From: JBBRHQ01 sp963840235
GTDB taxonomy: Bacteria > Actinomycetota > Thermoleophilia > Solirubrobacterales > 70-9
Length of the DNA stretch: 64,000 nucleotides
Assembly (NCBI GenBank): GCA_963840235.1
Contig: CAWIYC010000001.1
Span: 376,450-440,449, forward strand
Reading direction: 5' to 3'
Shown: positions 29,880 to 38,065 of the stretch, piece after piece
Layout of the letters: every line of letters begins with the position of its first letter
How positions within the stretch are numbered: position 1 is the first letter of the stretch
Position numbers and translations under genes: made by a program
Notes under the pieces: model-generated
The model's input: the letters and a program-made list of their open reading frames with translations, nothing else
Database searches by the model: none
What the model was told of the DNA's origin: nothing

Positions 29880-31679
29880 TCAGCGCACCACGAACGCAGT
29901 GCCATGCCTGCGCCCGGCTATGTGGAGCACGTAGCGACCCTGCTGGAGCCGCTCGACCTCGGAGAGCTTCAGGCGAGCGTGGCCGTTGCGGGCGTTGAGG
30001 ACGCCATGGGCGACGGTGCGGCGGTGGCGGGTCAGGCGCCAGCGCAGCCGCGCGGGCCGGCGATCGACGATCTTCACCTCGCAGACGACCTTGACCCGGT
30101 CGACTCCCTGGTTCTTCACCAGGCAGACGACCTGGGCGTCCCGGCCGGCCGGCCCCCTCGGCCCCCGGGGGCCACGCGGGCCGCTGGGCAGGGGCCCGGC
30201 TGTCCCTGAGAGCGCAACGGTCGGGTTGCTCGCAGCGTTGGTGAGTGCGGTCAGCGTCGCGGCCCGCTCCCCCTTTCTGTGGGGTGCAAAGCGGACCTGG
30301 ACCGAGCAGCTTCGATCGGGGGCAATCGGAGCGTGGCAGGTGTCGGCGCCGGTGGTGAAGTCGTCGGGGTTGACGCCGGTGAAGGCGAAGCCGGAGACGA
30401 CCAGGGGGGCGGAGCCGTTGTTGGTCAGCTGCACCGACTGCGGCGCGCTCAGCGTCCCACGCGGCACCGGGGTGGGGGAGCCGAAGGCGAGATCGGCGAG
30501 GTTGGCATCGGCGGTTGGGGCGTTGAGGAGGACCGAAACGCCGCCATCGTGTGCGGTCGCCAAGTCCGGCGCACCGTCGCCGTTGAGGTCGCCGATGGCG
30601 ACCACGCCCGCCCGATGACCACTGGGAGGGGTGATCGCCGCGCCGAAGGAGCCGTCGCCCTCGCCAGGTAGGACTCGGATGAAGCCGTCAGCCGAGCCCA
30701 CGAGCTGACCCCCGGCAGCGAGGTCCGGGACGCCGTCGCCGTTGAGGTCGCCGATGACGACACTGCGGAGCGGGAAGGGATTGTCGAAGTCAAACGGGGT
30801 CCGAGGGTCGAATGATCCGTTCCCCTTCCCGAGCAGGACGTTGACATCCGACGAGCCGTCATTTGCCGTGACCAGGTCGGGCCTCCCGTCGTTGTTGAGG
30901 TCGCCGATCGCGACGGAGAAGGGAAAGCTGCCTGCGGGGAAGCTGGTCGGAGGGCCAAACGATCCGTCTCCCGCCCCGAGCAGGATGGCGACGTTGCCCG
31001 CAAAGCTATTCGCCACTGCCAGGTCGGGCCTCCCGTCGTTGTTGAGGTCGCCGATCGCGACGGAGAAGGGGGAGAGGTCGCCAGGATTCAAGATCTCGCC
31101 GACGGAGAAGCCGGTCGCCGCGCCGAAGGAGCCGCTCCCCGTGCCGAGCAGGACCGAGGCGTCCTCCGAACCCTGGTTCGCGGTTGCCAAGTCAGGCTTC
31201 CCGTCGTTGTTGAAGTCGCCGATCGCAACTGACCGCGGCGCAGCGCCGGCTTCGTAGCTTGTCGGCGCCCCAAAGGAGCCGTTTCCGCTCCCCAGCAGGA
31301 CCGAGACACCTCCGCCCCCATCCGCAGTCACTAGATCGAGGTTTCCGTCGCCGTTGAGATCGCCGACCGCGACCGAGCGTGGAGTGTCGCCTGCCGGGAA
31401 ACTCGTCGCGCGCCCGAGCGATCCGCTGCCTGCTCCCAGCAGGACCGAGACGTCATCGGTGGAGGCGTTCGCCTTGACCAGGTCGGCCCTGCCGTCGCGA
31501 TTGAAGTCGCCAACCGCGACGGACAACTGGCCGTCGCCGGCCGGAAAGTCTGCCTCCGGCGCGAAGGTGAGCGCGGCCGAAGCCCCCACGGGCAGCAGCG
31601 CCAGGCCGAGGATCCCTAACGCGAGGGAGAGGCAGAGTCGCCTCGCACGCTTCTGGGGAGAAGGGTGCTGGTCTTGCAT
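29880..31679 (-). CDS. secreted FG-GAP/VCBS repeat protein with Hydin-like domain and collagen-like linker
   Basis: Encodes 599 residues from the ATG at 31679 (a GTG three codons earlier is possible). A signal peptide (about residues 9-36, ending ASA) is followed by seven FG-GAP repeats, each about 50-60 residues with the calcium-binding pattern DxNxDGxxD (for example GDLNGDGNLDLV and GDFNNDGKPDLA). These form a beta-propeller. Then comes an Ig-like choice-of-anchor/Hydin domain (NGSAPLVVSGFAFTG), a short collagen-like tract GPRGPRGPRGPAG, and a 95-residue basic C-terminal domain. Export and an adhesive or binding role are inferred. It is the intact counterpart of the two broken FG-GAP genes at 45.4-48.2 kb. 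Confidence 0.88.
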   Translation of the reverse strand: MQDQHPSPQKRARRLCLSLALGILGLALLPVGASAALTFAPEADFPAGDGQLSVAVGDFNRDGRADLVKANASTDDVSVLLGAGSGSLGRATSFPAGDTPRSVAVGDLNGDGNLDLVTADGGGGVSVLLGSGNGSFGAPTSYEAGAAPRSVAIGDFNNDGKPDLATANQGSEDASVLLGTGSGSFGAATGFSVGEILNPGDLSPFSVAIGDLNNDGRPDLAVANSFAGNVAILLGAGDGSFGPPTSFPAGSFPFSVAIGDLNNDGRPDLVTANDGSSDVNVLLGKGNGSFDPRTPFDFDNPFPLRSVVIGDLNGDGVPDLAAGGQLVGSADGFIRVLPGEGDGSFGAAITPPSGHRAGVVAIGDLNGDGAPDLATAHDGGVSVLLNAPTADANLADLAFGSPTPVPRGTLSAPQSVQLTNNGSAPLVVSGFAFTGVNPDDFTTGADTCHAPIAPDRSCSVQVRFAPHRKGERAATLTALTNAASNPTVALSGTAGPLPSGPRGPRGPRGPAGRDAQVVCLVKNQGVDRVKVVCEVKIVDRRPARLRWRLTRHRRTVAHGVLNARNGHARLKLSEVERLQQGRYVLHIAGRRHGTAFVVR

Positions 31680-31812
31680 TGCCGTCACTGGTCCCTTAAC
31701 GGGATCCGCCTCCTCCTGCGGTCGTCAATCGATCAACGACCGGAGCATGCACAGCTTTTGCCAGGGCGTGCACAGCCTCACGCCCGCCGGGCCAGATGTC
31801 AATGCCGCCGGT

Positions 31813-33324
31813 TCAGCCCTCGAGCGATGCAGCGCCGTCCGAGCCCTCGGACGAGGTCGGCGGCGGTGTGATGATCTCGGAGCCGGTCCCCGGGGTATTC
31901 GGGGTGCCGATGGTGACTACGGCGGTCTCGCCGCCGGTCCCGGTCCCGGTCGTGGTGGTCGTCACCGCGGTGCCGGTGGAGCTGCTTGCGCCTGCGTCCG
32001 AATCTCCGGTCGTCGCCTCCTCGGCCGGGGCGACCGGGGGGGCCGGGGCCGTCGTCGAACCGTCGGCGGCGGTCGGGGCGGGGTCGGTCGTCGGCGCGGG
32101 CTCGGTGGTGGGAGCGGGCATCGGCTCGGCGGTCGGTACGACGGGCTGCTCGGCGACGGGCACCGGTGCGACCGGGGCGGCATCGACCGGTGCGGCGACG
32201 GTCTTGTGGGCGACGTCGGCCGGGTGCTTGTCGATCATCCGGGCCGGGGCAAGGGAGGCGGTCGGGGCCGGATCGGGGTTGGTGACGACCTGGTTGCGGA
32301 CCTCGACAGCGCCGGCGGTGATCACCGCGGCGGTGACGACTCCGGCGACCGCCTTGACGCCCAGGGCGCTGCCGACGGCGCTGATGCCTCCGGCCGCTCC
32401 GCCCGCGGCGGCTCCACCGGCGCCGATCGCGCCGGCCGATCCTGCGGCGCCGATGCCTGAGCCGGCCCCGGCCGCTCCGCCGCCCGCTGCGCTGCCACCG
32501 CCAAAGCCGAGCTTGGCTGCGAGGAAGCCCTTGAGCGCAACCAGCGGCCCCACCGGAACCAGCGCCGCCAGCGCCTTCGAGTCACTCCGGATCTGGCTGC
32601 GGAAGTCGGCACACTCGTCGCATTCGCGGACATGGCGGCGCACCGGACCGGAGACCTTGCGCAGGCCCTCGGCGGCCTCGGCGAGCTCGAGACGGACCTC
32701 GCCGCAGGTGAGCTGGCGGGCCTGGCTCCCCTCGGCCAGCGAGATCCGCGCACGCACCAGCAGCGACTTGACCGAGGGGACCGTGGTCTCCATGGTCTGG
32801 GCGATGTCCTCATAAGACATCGCGTCCATCTCGCGCAGCAGAAGGGCAGAGCGCTGGGTCTCGGGAAGCTTGTTGACGTCGTTGAGGAGCTGGCGGAACT
32901 CCTCTCGGTTGTGGGCGCGCTCGTGGGTCGAGGCCGCCTCGACCGCGGGCAGGCTGTCCATGGTGTCGGTCGCGTCCGGGGTCGGCTTGCGAAGGTGGTT
33001 GAGGCAGCGGTTGCGGGCGATCCGGTACAGCCACGGGCGGAGGTTGATCTCGCGCTCGTCGGCGAGCAGCGCCTTGTAGGCGTTGACGAAGACCTCCTGG
33101 AGCACGTCCTCGGCGTCCTCGGTCGAGCCGAGCATCTGCCGGCAGAAGCCCAGCAGGCGCGCCTGGTAGCGGTCGACGATGTTCTCGAACGCGCCCGGGT
33201 TGCCGGAGCGGACGAGCGCGACCAGCCCCTCGTCGCCCTGCAGCTTGAGCAGCGGCGAACGACGGACGAGAAGTCCGCGTCGACTGGCAGTTGTTAGGGC
33301 CGATGCCTCCAAGCAGAATCCCAA
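31813..33324 (-). CDS. ECF sigma factor fused to zinc anti-sigma motif, membrane helix and Pro/Thr tail
   Basis: Encodes 503 residues from a TTG at 33324; in-frame TTG codons further in are alternatives because the sigma domain only begins near residue 30. Sigma region 2 is at about 40-110 (EDAEDVLQEVFVNAYKAL, then LRPWLYRIARNRCLNHL). Region 4 is at about 150-195 (LPETQRSALLLREMDAMSYEDIA). Residues 231-238 read HVRECDEC, an HxxxCxxC zinc anti-sigma motif. A Gly/Ala stretch and one hydrophobic segment (about 318-340) follow, then about 160 Pro/Thr/Ala/Glu-rich residues. The parts suggest one polypeptide that is both sigma factor and membrane-tethered inhibitor. Confidence 0.88.
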   Translation of the reverse strand: MGFCLEASALTTASRRGLLVRRSPLLKLQGDEGLVALVRSGNPGAFENIVDRYQARLLGFCRQMLGSTEDAEDVLQEVFVNAYKALLADEREINLRPWLYRIARNRCLNHLRKPTPDATDTMDSLPAVEAASTHERAHNREEFRQLLNDVNKLPETQRSALLLREMDAMSYEDIAQTMETTVPSVKSLLVRARISLAEGSQARQLTCGEVRLELAEAAEGLRKVSGPVRRHVRECDECADFRSQIRSDSKALAALVPVGPLVALKGFLAAKLGFGGGSAAGGGAAGAGSGIGAAGSAGAIGAGGAAAGGAAGGISAVGSALGVKAVAGVVTAAVITAGAVEVRNQVVTNPDPAPTASLAPARMIDKHPADVAHKTVAAPVDAAPVAPVPVAEQPVVPTAEPMPAPTTEPAPTTDPAPTAADGSTTAPAPPVAPAEEATTGDSDAGASSSTGTAVTTTTTGTGTGGETAVVTIGTPNTPGTGSEIITPPPTSSEGSDGAASLEG

Positions 33325-33428
33325 GAACGCGTGACTGGAAACGCGCTACTGACCAAAAGAACACCGTACCACCGGGTTTGTTGCGCGACCAGCCTCGGGC
33401 GTGCCCTTGCGCGACTAGCATCGGCCCT

Positions 33429-33516
33429 GCCCGGGTGACGGAATCTGGTCAGACGTGGCGGCCTTAAAAGCCGCTGTCCCTTCGGGGGCGTGCGGGTTCG
33501 AGTCCCGCCCCGGGCA
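33429..33516 (+). tRNA. tRNA-Leu (anticodon TAA)
   Basis: An 88-nt class II tRNA. Acceptor GCCCGGG pairs with CCCGGGC, discriminator A at 33516. The anticodon stem GCGGC/GCCGC holds the loop CTTAAAA, giving anticodon TAA. A long variable arm (TGTCCCTTCGGGGGCG) and T-arm GCGGGTTCGAGTCCCGC are present. No CCA is encoded. It lies upstream of the SHOCT membrane protein. Confidence 0.95.
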
Positions 33517-33551
33517 CTTGGCCTGCCGCATCGCGCACTAGTCTTCGCGCG

Positions 33552-34904
33552 GTGAGCGAGGCAAGCGCGGCGGCGCGCCGAAACCACAGCGGTTGGGTCA
33601 AGGCGCTGGTCGTGATCGCATCATTGCTGACGGTGGTCGCGATCTTCTCCGCCTGGGTCCAGCGGCAGGTCCTTGACACCAACGAGTGGGTCAGTACCAG
33701 CGGCAAGCTGCTGGAGCAGAGCGAGATCCGCGATGCGCTCTCCAACTATGCGGTGGATCAGCTCTACGCCAACGTCGACGTCGAGCAGGAGCTGAAGGGG
33801 GTCCTCCCCAAGGACTTCAAGGCGCTCTCAGGACCGGCGTCCAGCGGGCTGCGGCAGCTGGCGGTGAAAGGGGCCGAGGAGGTCCTCGGCACCTCGCGCT
33901 TCCAGGATGCCTGGGAACAGACAAACACGGTCGCCCATCGCACCCTGATCAAGGTGGTCGAGGACAAGGGCCAGTTCGTCGGGACCGGGGAGGGCAACGT
34001 GACCCTGCGGCTCCGGCCCCTGATCATTCAGGTCGCGGACGAGGTCGGGCTCGGCAGCGACGTCGCCTCGAAGGTCCCGGCCGACGTCGGCAACATCAAG
34101 GTCCTCTCGTCGAACGAGCTCGGCCTGGCCCAGACGATCGTTCGGCTGATCAACGGGATCGCCCTGGCGACGACGATCCTCGTCCTGGCCCTGTTCGCCC
34201 TCGCGATCTATCTCTCCGCCGGCTACCGCTGGATCACGGTTCTCAGCGTCGGCATCGGCCTGATCGTCGCCGGGGCGCTTGTCCTGATCCTTCGCTCAGT
34301 CGCCGGCAACGTCGTCGTCGACCAGCTTGCCGCGGCCGACGTCCGGCCGGCCGCCGAGCAGGCCTGGTCGGTTTCCACCTCGCTGCTGAAGTCGATCGCG
34401 ATGAGCACGATCCAGTACGGCGTCTTCTTCATGCTCGCGGCCTGGCTCGCCTCGCCGGCCCGCAGCGCCCTCGCCACGCGCCGCTTCCTCGCACCGGTGC
34501 TGAAGGAATACCCGGCGGTGGTGGGGGGAGTCCTCGGCCTGATCGCGCTGATCTGGGTGGCGTCCGGCGCCGACAGCGGTCGCCAGCTGCTGCTGCGCCT
34601 GGGCCTGGTTGCCATGGCCGCCGCCGGTGTCGTCGCCCTGCGCAGGCGGGCGATCGAGGAGACCCCCGACGCGACCCTCGGCAATTTCCCCGAGCGGGTC
34701 AGGCAAGGGGTCTCGTCGGCCTGGAGCAAGCGCGGGAAATTGCTTCCGGGCGGCTCGGCGCCGGCCGCCCCGGCTCCGGCGCCCGAGGCCGAGGACCGCC
34801 GGCTGGAGCGGCTCGAGCGCCTCGCGGCCCTGCACGAGCGCGGCGTGCTCACCGACGAGGAGATGACCGCGGAGAAGACCACGATCCTCGAGGATCGCGA
34901 CTAG
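33552..34904 (+). CDS. membrane protein with large extracytoplasmic domain and C-terminal SHOCT motif
   Basis: Encodes 450 residues from a GTG. TM1 is at about 16-36. A soluble domain of about 150 residues follows, starting with RQVLDTNEWVSTSGKLLEQSEIRDALSNY, which resembles the outer part of actinobacterial integral membrane proteins of unknown role. Then come about five more transmembrane segments (193-375) and an Ala/Pro linker. The last 38 residues (RLERLAALHERGVLTDEEMTAEK) match the SHOCT short C-terminal oligomerisation motif. Function unknown. Confidence 0.82.
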   Translation: MSEASAAARRNHSGWVKALVVIASLLTVVAIFSAWVQRQVLDTNEWVSTSGKLLEQSEIRDALSNYAVDQLYANVDVEQELKGVLPKDFKALSGPASSGLRQLAVKGAEEVLGTSRFQDAWEQTNTVAHRTLIKVVEDKGQFVGTGEGNVTLRLRPLIIQVADEVGLGSDVASKVPADVGNIKVLSSNELGLAQTIVRLINGIALATTILVLALFALAIYLSAGYRWITVLSVGIGLIVAGALVLILRSVAGNVVVDQLAAADVRPAAEQAWSVSTSLLKSIAMSTIQYGVFFMLAAWLASPARSALATRRFLAPVLKEYPAVVGGVLGLIALIWVASGADSGRQLLLRLGLVAMAAAGVVALRRRAIEETPDATLGNFPERVRQGVSSAWSKRGKLLPGGSAPAAPAPAPEAEDRRLERLERLAALHERGVLTDEEMTAEKTTILEDRD

Positions 34905-34908
34905 CCCC

Positions 34909-34936
34909 GAGCGGCGGCGAATCCGCCGAGCCGCTC
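34909..34936. terminator. bidirectional hairpin terminator
   Basis: GAGCGGC (34909-34915) pairs with GCCGCTC (34930-34936) and GGCG with CGCC inside, with loop AATC and a 2-nt bulge. It starts 4 bp after the SHOCT gene stop and precedes the converging response-regulator end by about 100 bp. There is no T-tract, as is common in high-GC actinobacteria. Confidence 0.6.
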
Positions 34937-35043
34937 GCAGCGCCGGGTCTCGTCACGGCGATCGACTATCGCGAGATCGCGGTGCCCGGAGCCGCAGTCG
35001 ATCCTGTCGCCGGCGCCGTCGCGGGGCGGTTCTGGCTGGCCGT

Positions 35044-35766
35044 CTATTCGACCCCGGCCGTCCCGCGGTCCGCGGTCTTGTCGGCCGGTGGGGGCTGGAA
35101 GCGGTAGCCGAAGCCCCGCACTGTCTCGATCGGGTCGAGGTCGCCCGCTTCGCGAAGCTTCCGGCGCAGATAGCTGACGTAGAGGCGAACCTGCTTCGGG
35201 TCCGCAGCGTGGTTACCCCAGACGTCCTCGAGCAACTGCTCCTGGGTGACGACCTGGTGGCGGTTCCGCATCAGGGCAGCCAGCAGCCGGAACTCGGTCG
35301 GCGTCAGATGAACCCGTGTACCTGCTACCTCGACCCGCCGCTGTGCCTCGTTTAGGAGGAAGACGTCGTCGGCGAGGACCTCGAGCTCGGGCCTGGGGGG
35401 AGCGCTGCGACGCAGCAGCGCCTCCATTCGGGCGATCAGTTCGCCATGTCCGAAGGGCTTGGTGACGTAATCGTCGGCGCCGTCGCTCAGTCCGCGAACC
35501 TTTTCAACCTCCTCGCTCTCGGCGGTCAGCAGCAGCACGGGTGCGTTGCTGACCTCCCGGATCCTCTCCAGGATCTCCCAGCCGTCGAGTTCGGGGAGGC
35601 CGAGGTCGAGGACCACGAGGTCGGGACGCTGGGCGAAGAAGGCCCGGATCCCGGCGCGACCGTCGGCGGCGTCCGTGGCCGTCATACCGGCGCGCTGCAC
35701 CAGCGTGTGGACGAGCGCGCGAATGTCCGCGTCGTCCTCGATGATCAGAACAGAAGCCTTGCTCAT
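35044..35766 (-). CDS. OmpR/KdpE-family DNA-binding response regulator
   Basis: Encodes 240 residues. The receiver domain (about 5-118) has the acidic pair E10-D11-D12, the phosphoacceptor D54 in VVLDLGLPE, T82 of LLLTAESE and K104 of VTKPFG. A winged-helix DNA-binding domain follows (about 140-232; LTPTEFRLLAALMRNRHQVVT, VRLYVSYLRRKL, VRGFGYRF). The start codon (complement of 35764-35766) lies 6 bp from the start of the divergent histidine kinase gene, so the pair very likely forms one signalling system. Confidence 0.95.
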   Translation of the reverse strand: MSKASVLIIEDDADIRALVHTLVQRAGMTATDAADGRAGIRAFFAQRPDLVVLDLGLPELDGWEILERIREVSNAPVLLLTAESEEVEKVRGLSDGADDYVTKPFGHGELIARMEALLRRSAPPRPELEVLADDVFLLNEAQRRVEVAGTRVHLTPTEFRLLAALMRNRHQVVTQEQLLEDVWGNHAADPKQVRLYVSYLRRKLREAGDLDPIETVRGFGYRFQPPPADKTADRGTAGVE

Positions 35767-35772
35767 AGGCTG

Positions 35773-38052
35773 ATGGATACCCGATTGAGCCGATCAAGCC
35801 AAGCCGCCTCCCTCGATCTCTCCGACCTGGAACGTCTGTGGCAGCACAGCTTCCAGCGGACTGCCCGCGGGATCTCGGTCGCCGACCCTGAATCCGGGCT
35901 GCTTCGGCTGGTGAACCCGGCCTTTGCCCGCATGCACGGCGGGGCGCCCGAGGACTTCAACGGCGAGCCGCTGATCAGCGTCTTCACCCCGGAGTCCGCG
36001 GCCCGCATTCCCGCACTGGCGAAGCGGGTTCACGAGGAGGGCTACGTCACCTACCACGCCGATCACGTCCGACTCGATGGCTCGGTCTTTCCAGTGGCGA
36101 CTGAGGTGATGGTCGTTCGCGACGACGATGGCCGGCTGCTCTATCGGATCGGCTGGATCGAAGATCTCAGCGGGCAGCGCCTGGTCGAGGGGCGGAAACG
36201 CGAGGCCGAGCGGCTGTTCGAGGCCGCCTTCGCCGAGGCCCCGGTGGGGATGGCACTGCTGGACATCGATGGCACCTGGCTCCGCGCCAACCGGGCGCTG
36301 TGCGAGATCACGGGCTACAGCGAGGCGGAACTGCGCCGGCGCAAGTTCGCAGACATCACCCATCCCGACGATCGCGAAGGCGACCTCGACAGCGCCGAGC
36401 GCCTGCTGGCGGGAGAGATCGAAAGTGACCAGATCGAGAAGCGCTACATCCGCAAGGACGGGGAGCCCGTGTGGGTGCTGCTCTCCGGTTCGCTCGTCCG
36501 CTCCGAGGACGGCACGCCGCTGCACTACATCTCCCACGTCCAGGACATCTCGGCGCGCAAGCAGATGGAGGCCGATCTGGCGGAGGCCGCCCGCGGTTTC
36601 GAGCTCACCCGCGACATGCTCTGCACGGCGACCTTCGACGGCTATCTGGACCGAATCAACGGCAGCTGGACCGAGATCCTGGGGTGGACGGAGGACGAGT
36701 TGCGCTCGCGCAGGTTCATCGATTTCGTCCACCCCGACGACCGCGAGCGAACGCTGAAGGAGACGGCCAAGTTCGCCGAGGGCGGCGAGTCGCGCTTCTT
36801 CCGCAACCGCTGGCAGACCAAGGACGGCGACTGGTGCTGGCTCTCGTGGTCGGCGGTTGGAGTTCTCGAGGAGGAGCGCGTCTTCTGCGCCGCCCGCGAG
36901 GCCAACGACCGGGTGGCGATCGAGAGGGCGCTGGAGCTGCGAGGGGAAGTGATCGGGAACATGACCGAAGGGGTCTGCCTGGTCACGATCGACGACATGC
37001 GGATCGTCTACGCCAACCCGAGCCTGGAGAAGATTCTCGGCTACGACCCGGGGGAGCTGAACGAGCTGGACGCGCTCGAGGTGATGCGCCCGACTGACCT
37101 CTCGGAGGAGGAGGAGAGGATCCGCGATCGAACGGAGAAGACCCTGCGGGAGCAGGGGAGCGCCAGCTACGAGGGGAGGAGGACCCGGAGCGACGGGGAG
37201 AAGATCTGGTGCAGGACGACGACCACGACCTTCGACCACCCCGACTTCGGGTCGGTTTGGGTTGTGGTTATGCAGGACATAACCGAGGAGCGCAGGGGCC
37301 GCGAGGCGCGGGCAGAGTTGGAGCGGGGACGGAGCGAGTTCTTCGGCTCGGTTTCGCACGAGCTGCGAACCCCGCTTACCTCGATCCTCGGCTTCACGGC
37401 GTTGCTGCGCGAGGACTCCGAGCGGCTCGGCGAGGAGAACCGCGAGTACGTGAGCGTGATCGAGCGCAATGCCCGCCGCCAGTTGCGCCTCGTCGAGGAC
37501 CTGCTCAGCATCGCCCGCATCCAATCGGGGGAGTTCACCCTGAACAGGGCCGATCTCGACCTGGCCGCGGTCGTCGGCGACGCAGTCGAGGAGCTGCGCC
37601 CGGTGAGCGAGGAGAAGGAAATCAAGCTCTCAGCCGAGTTCGGGGGGACGATCCGGATGAGCGGTGACGCCGACCGGCTCGCCCAGGTGGTCGCCAACCT
37701 GCTCTCGAACGCAATCAAGTTCACGCCGCGGGCGGGCAGGGTCGAAGTCCGGCTCGAAGCACATGGCGGCGTGGCGGTCCTCACCGTCAGCGACTCCGGG
37801 CCGGGGATAGACGCGGCCGACCGCTCGCGGCTGTTCGAGCGCCTCTACCGGGCCGACGCGGCCAAGAGCAAGCGGGTCTCCGGCGCGGGGCTCGGCCTGG
37901 CGATCACCAAGTCGATCGTTGAGGCGCACTCGGGACGGATCGAGGTCAGCGACTCGGCCGAGCCGGGAACGACCTTCGTCGTCACCCTGCCGCTTTCCCA
38001 GACAAGCGATATCGTCGCCGACGGTGGCCGGAGTCGAACAGAAGGCAAGTAG
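35773..38052 (+). CDS. multi-PAS sensor histidine kinase, no transmembrane segment
   Basis: Encodes 759 residues from the ATG at 35773. Four PAS regions are visible: about 25-140, 145-270 (AFAEAPVGMALLDIDGTWLRANR, with a PAC end SHVQDISARKQ), 275-385 (WTEILGWTEDELRSRRF) and 390-510 (YANPSLEKILGYDPGEL). HisKA has SVSHELRTPLTSILGF with phosphoacceptor H529. The HATPase_c domain has N (NLLSNAIKFTPR), G1 (VSDSGPGID) and G2 (GAGLGLAITKSIVEAH) boxes. No membrane helix is seen, so it should sense a cytoplasmic signal such as redox, ligand or light. It pairs with the divergent response regulator. Confidence 0.94.
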   Translation: MDTRLSRSSQAASLDLSDLERLWQHSFQRTARGISVADPESGLLRLVNPAFARMHGGAPEDFNGEPLISVFTPESAARIPALAKRVHEEGYVTYHADHVRLDGSVFPVATEVMVVRDDDGRLLYRIGWIEDLSGQRLVEGRKREAERLFEAAFAEAPVGMALLDIDGTWLRANRALCEITGYSEAELRRRKFADITHPDDREGDLDSAERLLAGEIESDQIEKRYIRKDGEPVWVLLSGSLVRSEDGTPLHYISHVQDISARKQMEADLAEAARGFELTRDMLCTATFDGYLDRINGSWTEILGWTEDELRSRRFIDFVHPDDRERTLKETAKFAEGGESRFFRNRWQTKDGDWCWLSWSAVGVLEEERVFCAAREANDRVAIERALELRGEVIGNMTEGVCLVTIDDMRIVYANPSLEKILGYDPGELNELDALEVMRPTDLSEEEERIRDRTEKTLREQGSASYEGRRTRSDGEKIWCRTTTTTFDHPDFGSVWVVVMQDITEERRGREARAELERGRSEFFGSVSHELRTPLTSILGFTALLREDSERLGEENREYVSVIERNARRQLRLVEDLLSIARIQSGEFTLNRADLDLAAVVGDAVEELRPVSEEKEIKLSAEFGGTIRMSGDADRLAQVVANLLSNAIKFTPRAGRVEVRLEAHGGVAVLTVSDSGPGIDAADRSRLFERLYRADAAKSKRVSGAGLGLAITKSIVEAHSGRIEVSDSAEPGTTFVVTLPLSQTSDIVADGGRSRTEGK

Positions 38053-38065
38053 CGCGAAAGAAGAT

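Noticed and set aside
29880..31679. Tandem repeats suggesting a CRISPR array
   Set aside because: The periodicity comes from FG-GAP protein repeats of about 150-180 bp with diverged DNA; there are no short identical repeats with unique spacers.
31721..31740. GTCGTCAATCGATCAACGAC as an operator before the FG-GAP gene
   Set aside because: Only outer and central bases are symmetric, the CA steps break the palindrome, and there is no supporting promoter signal.
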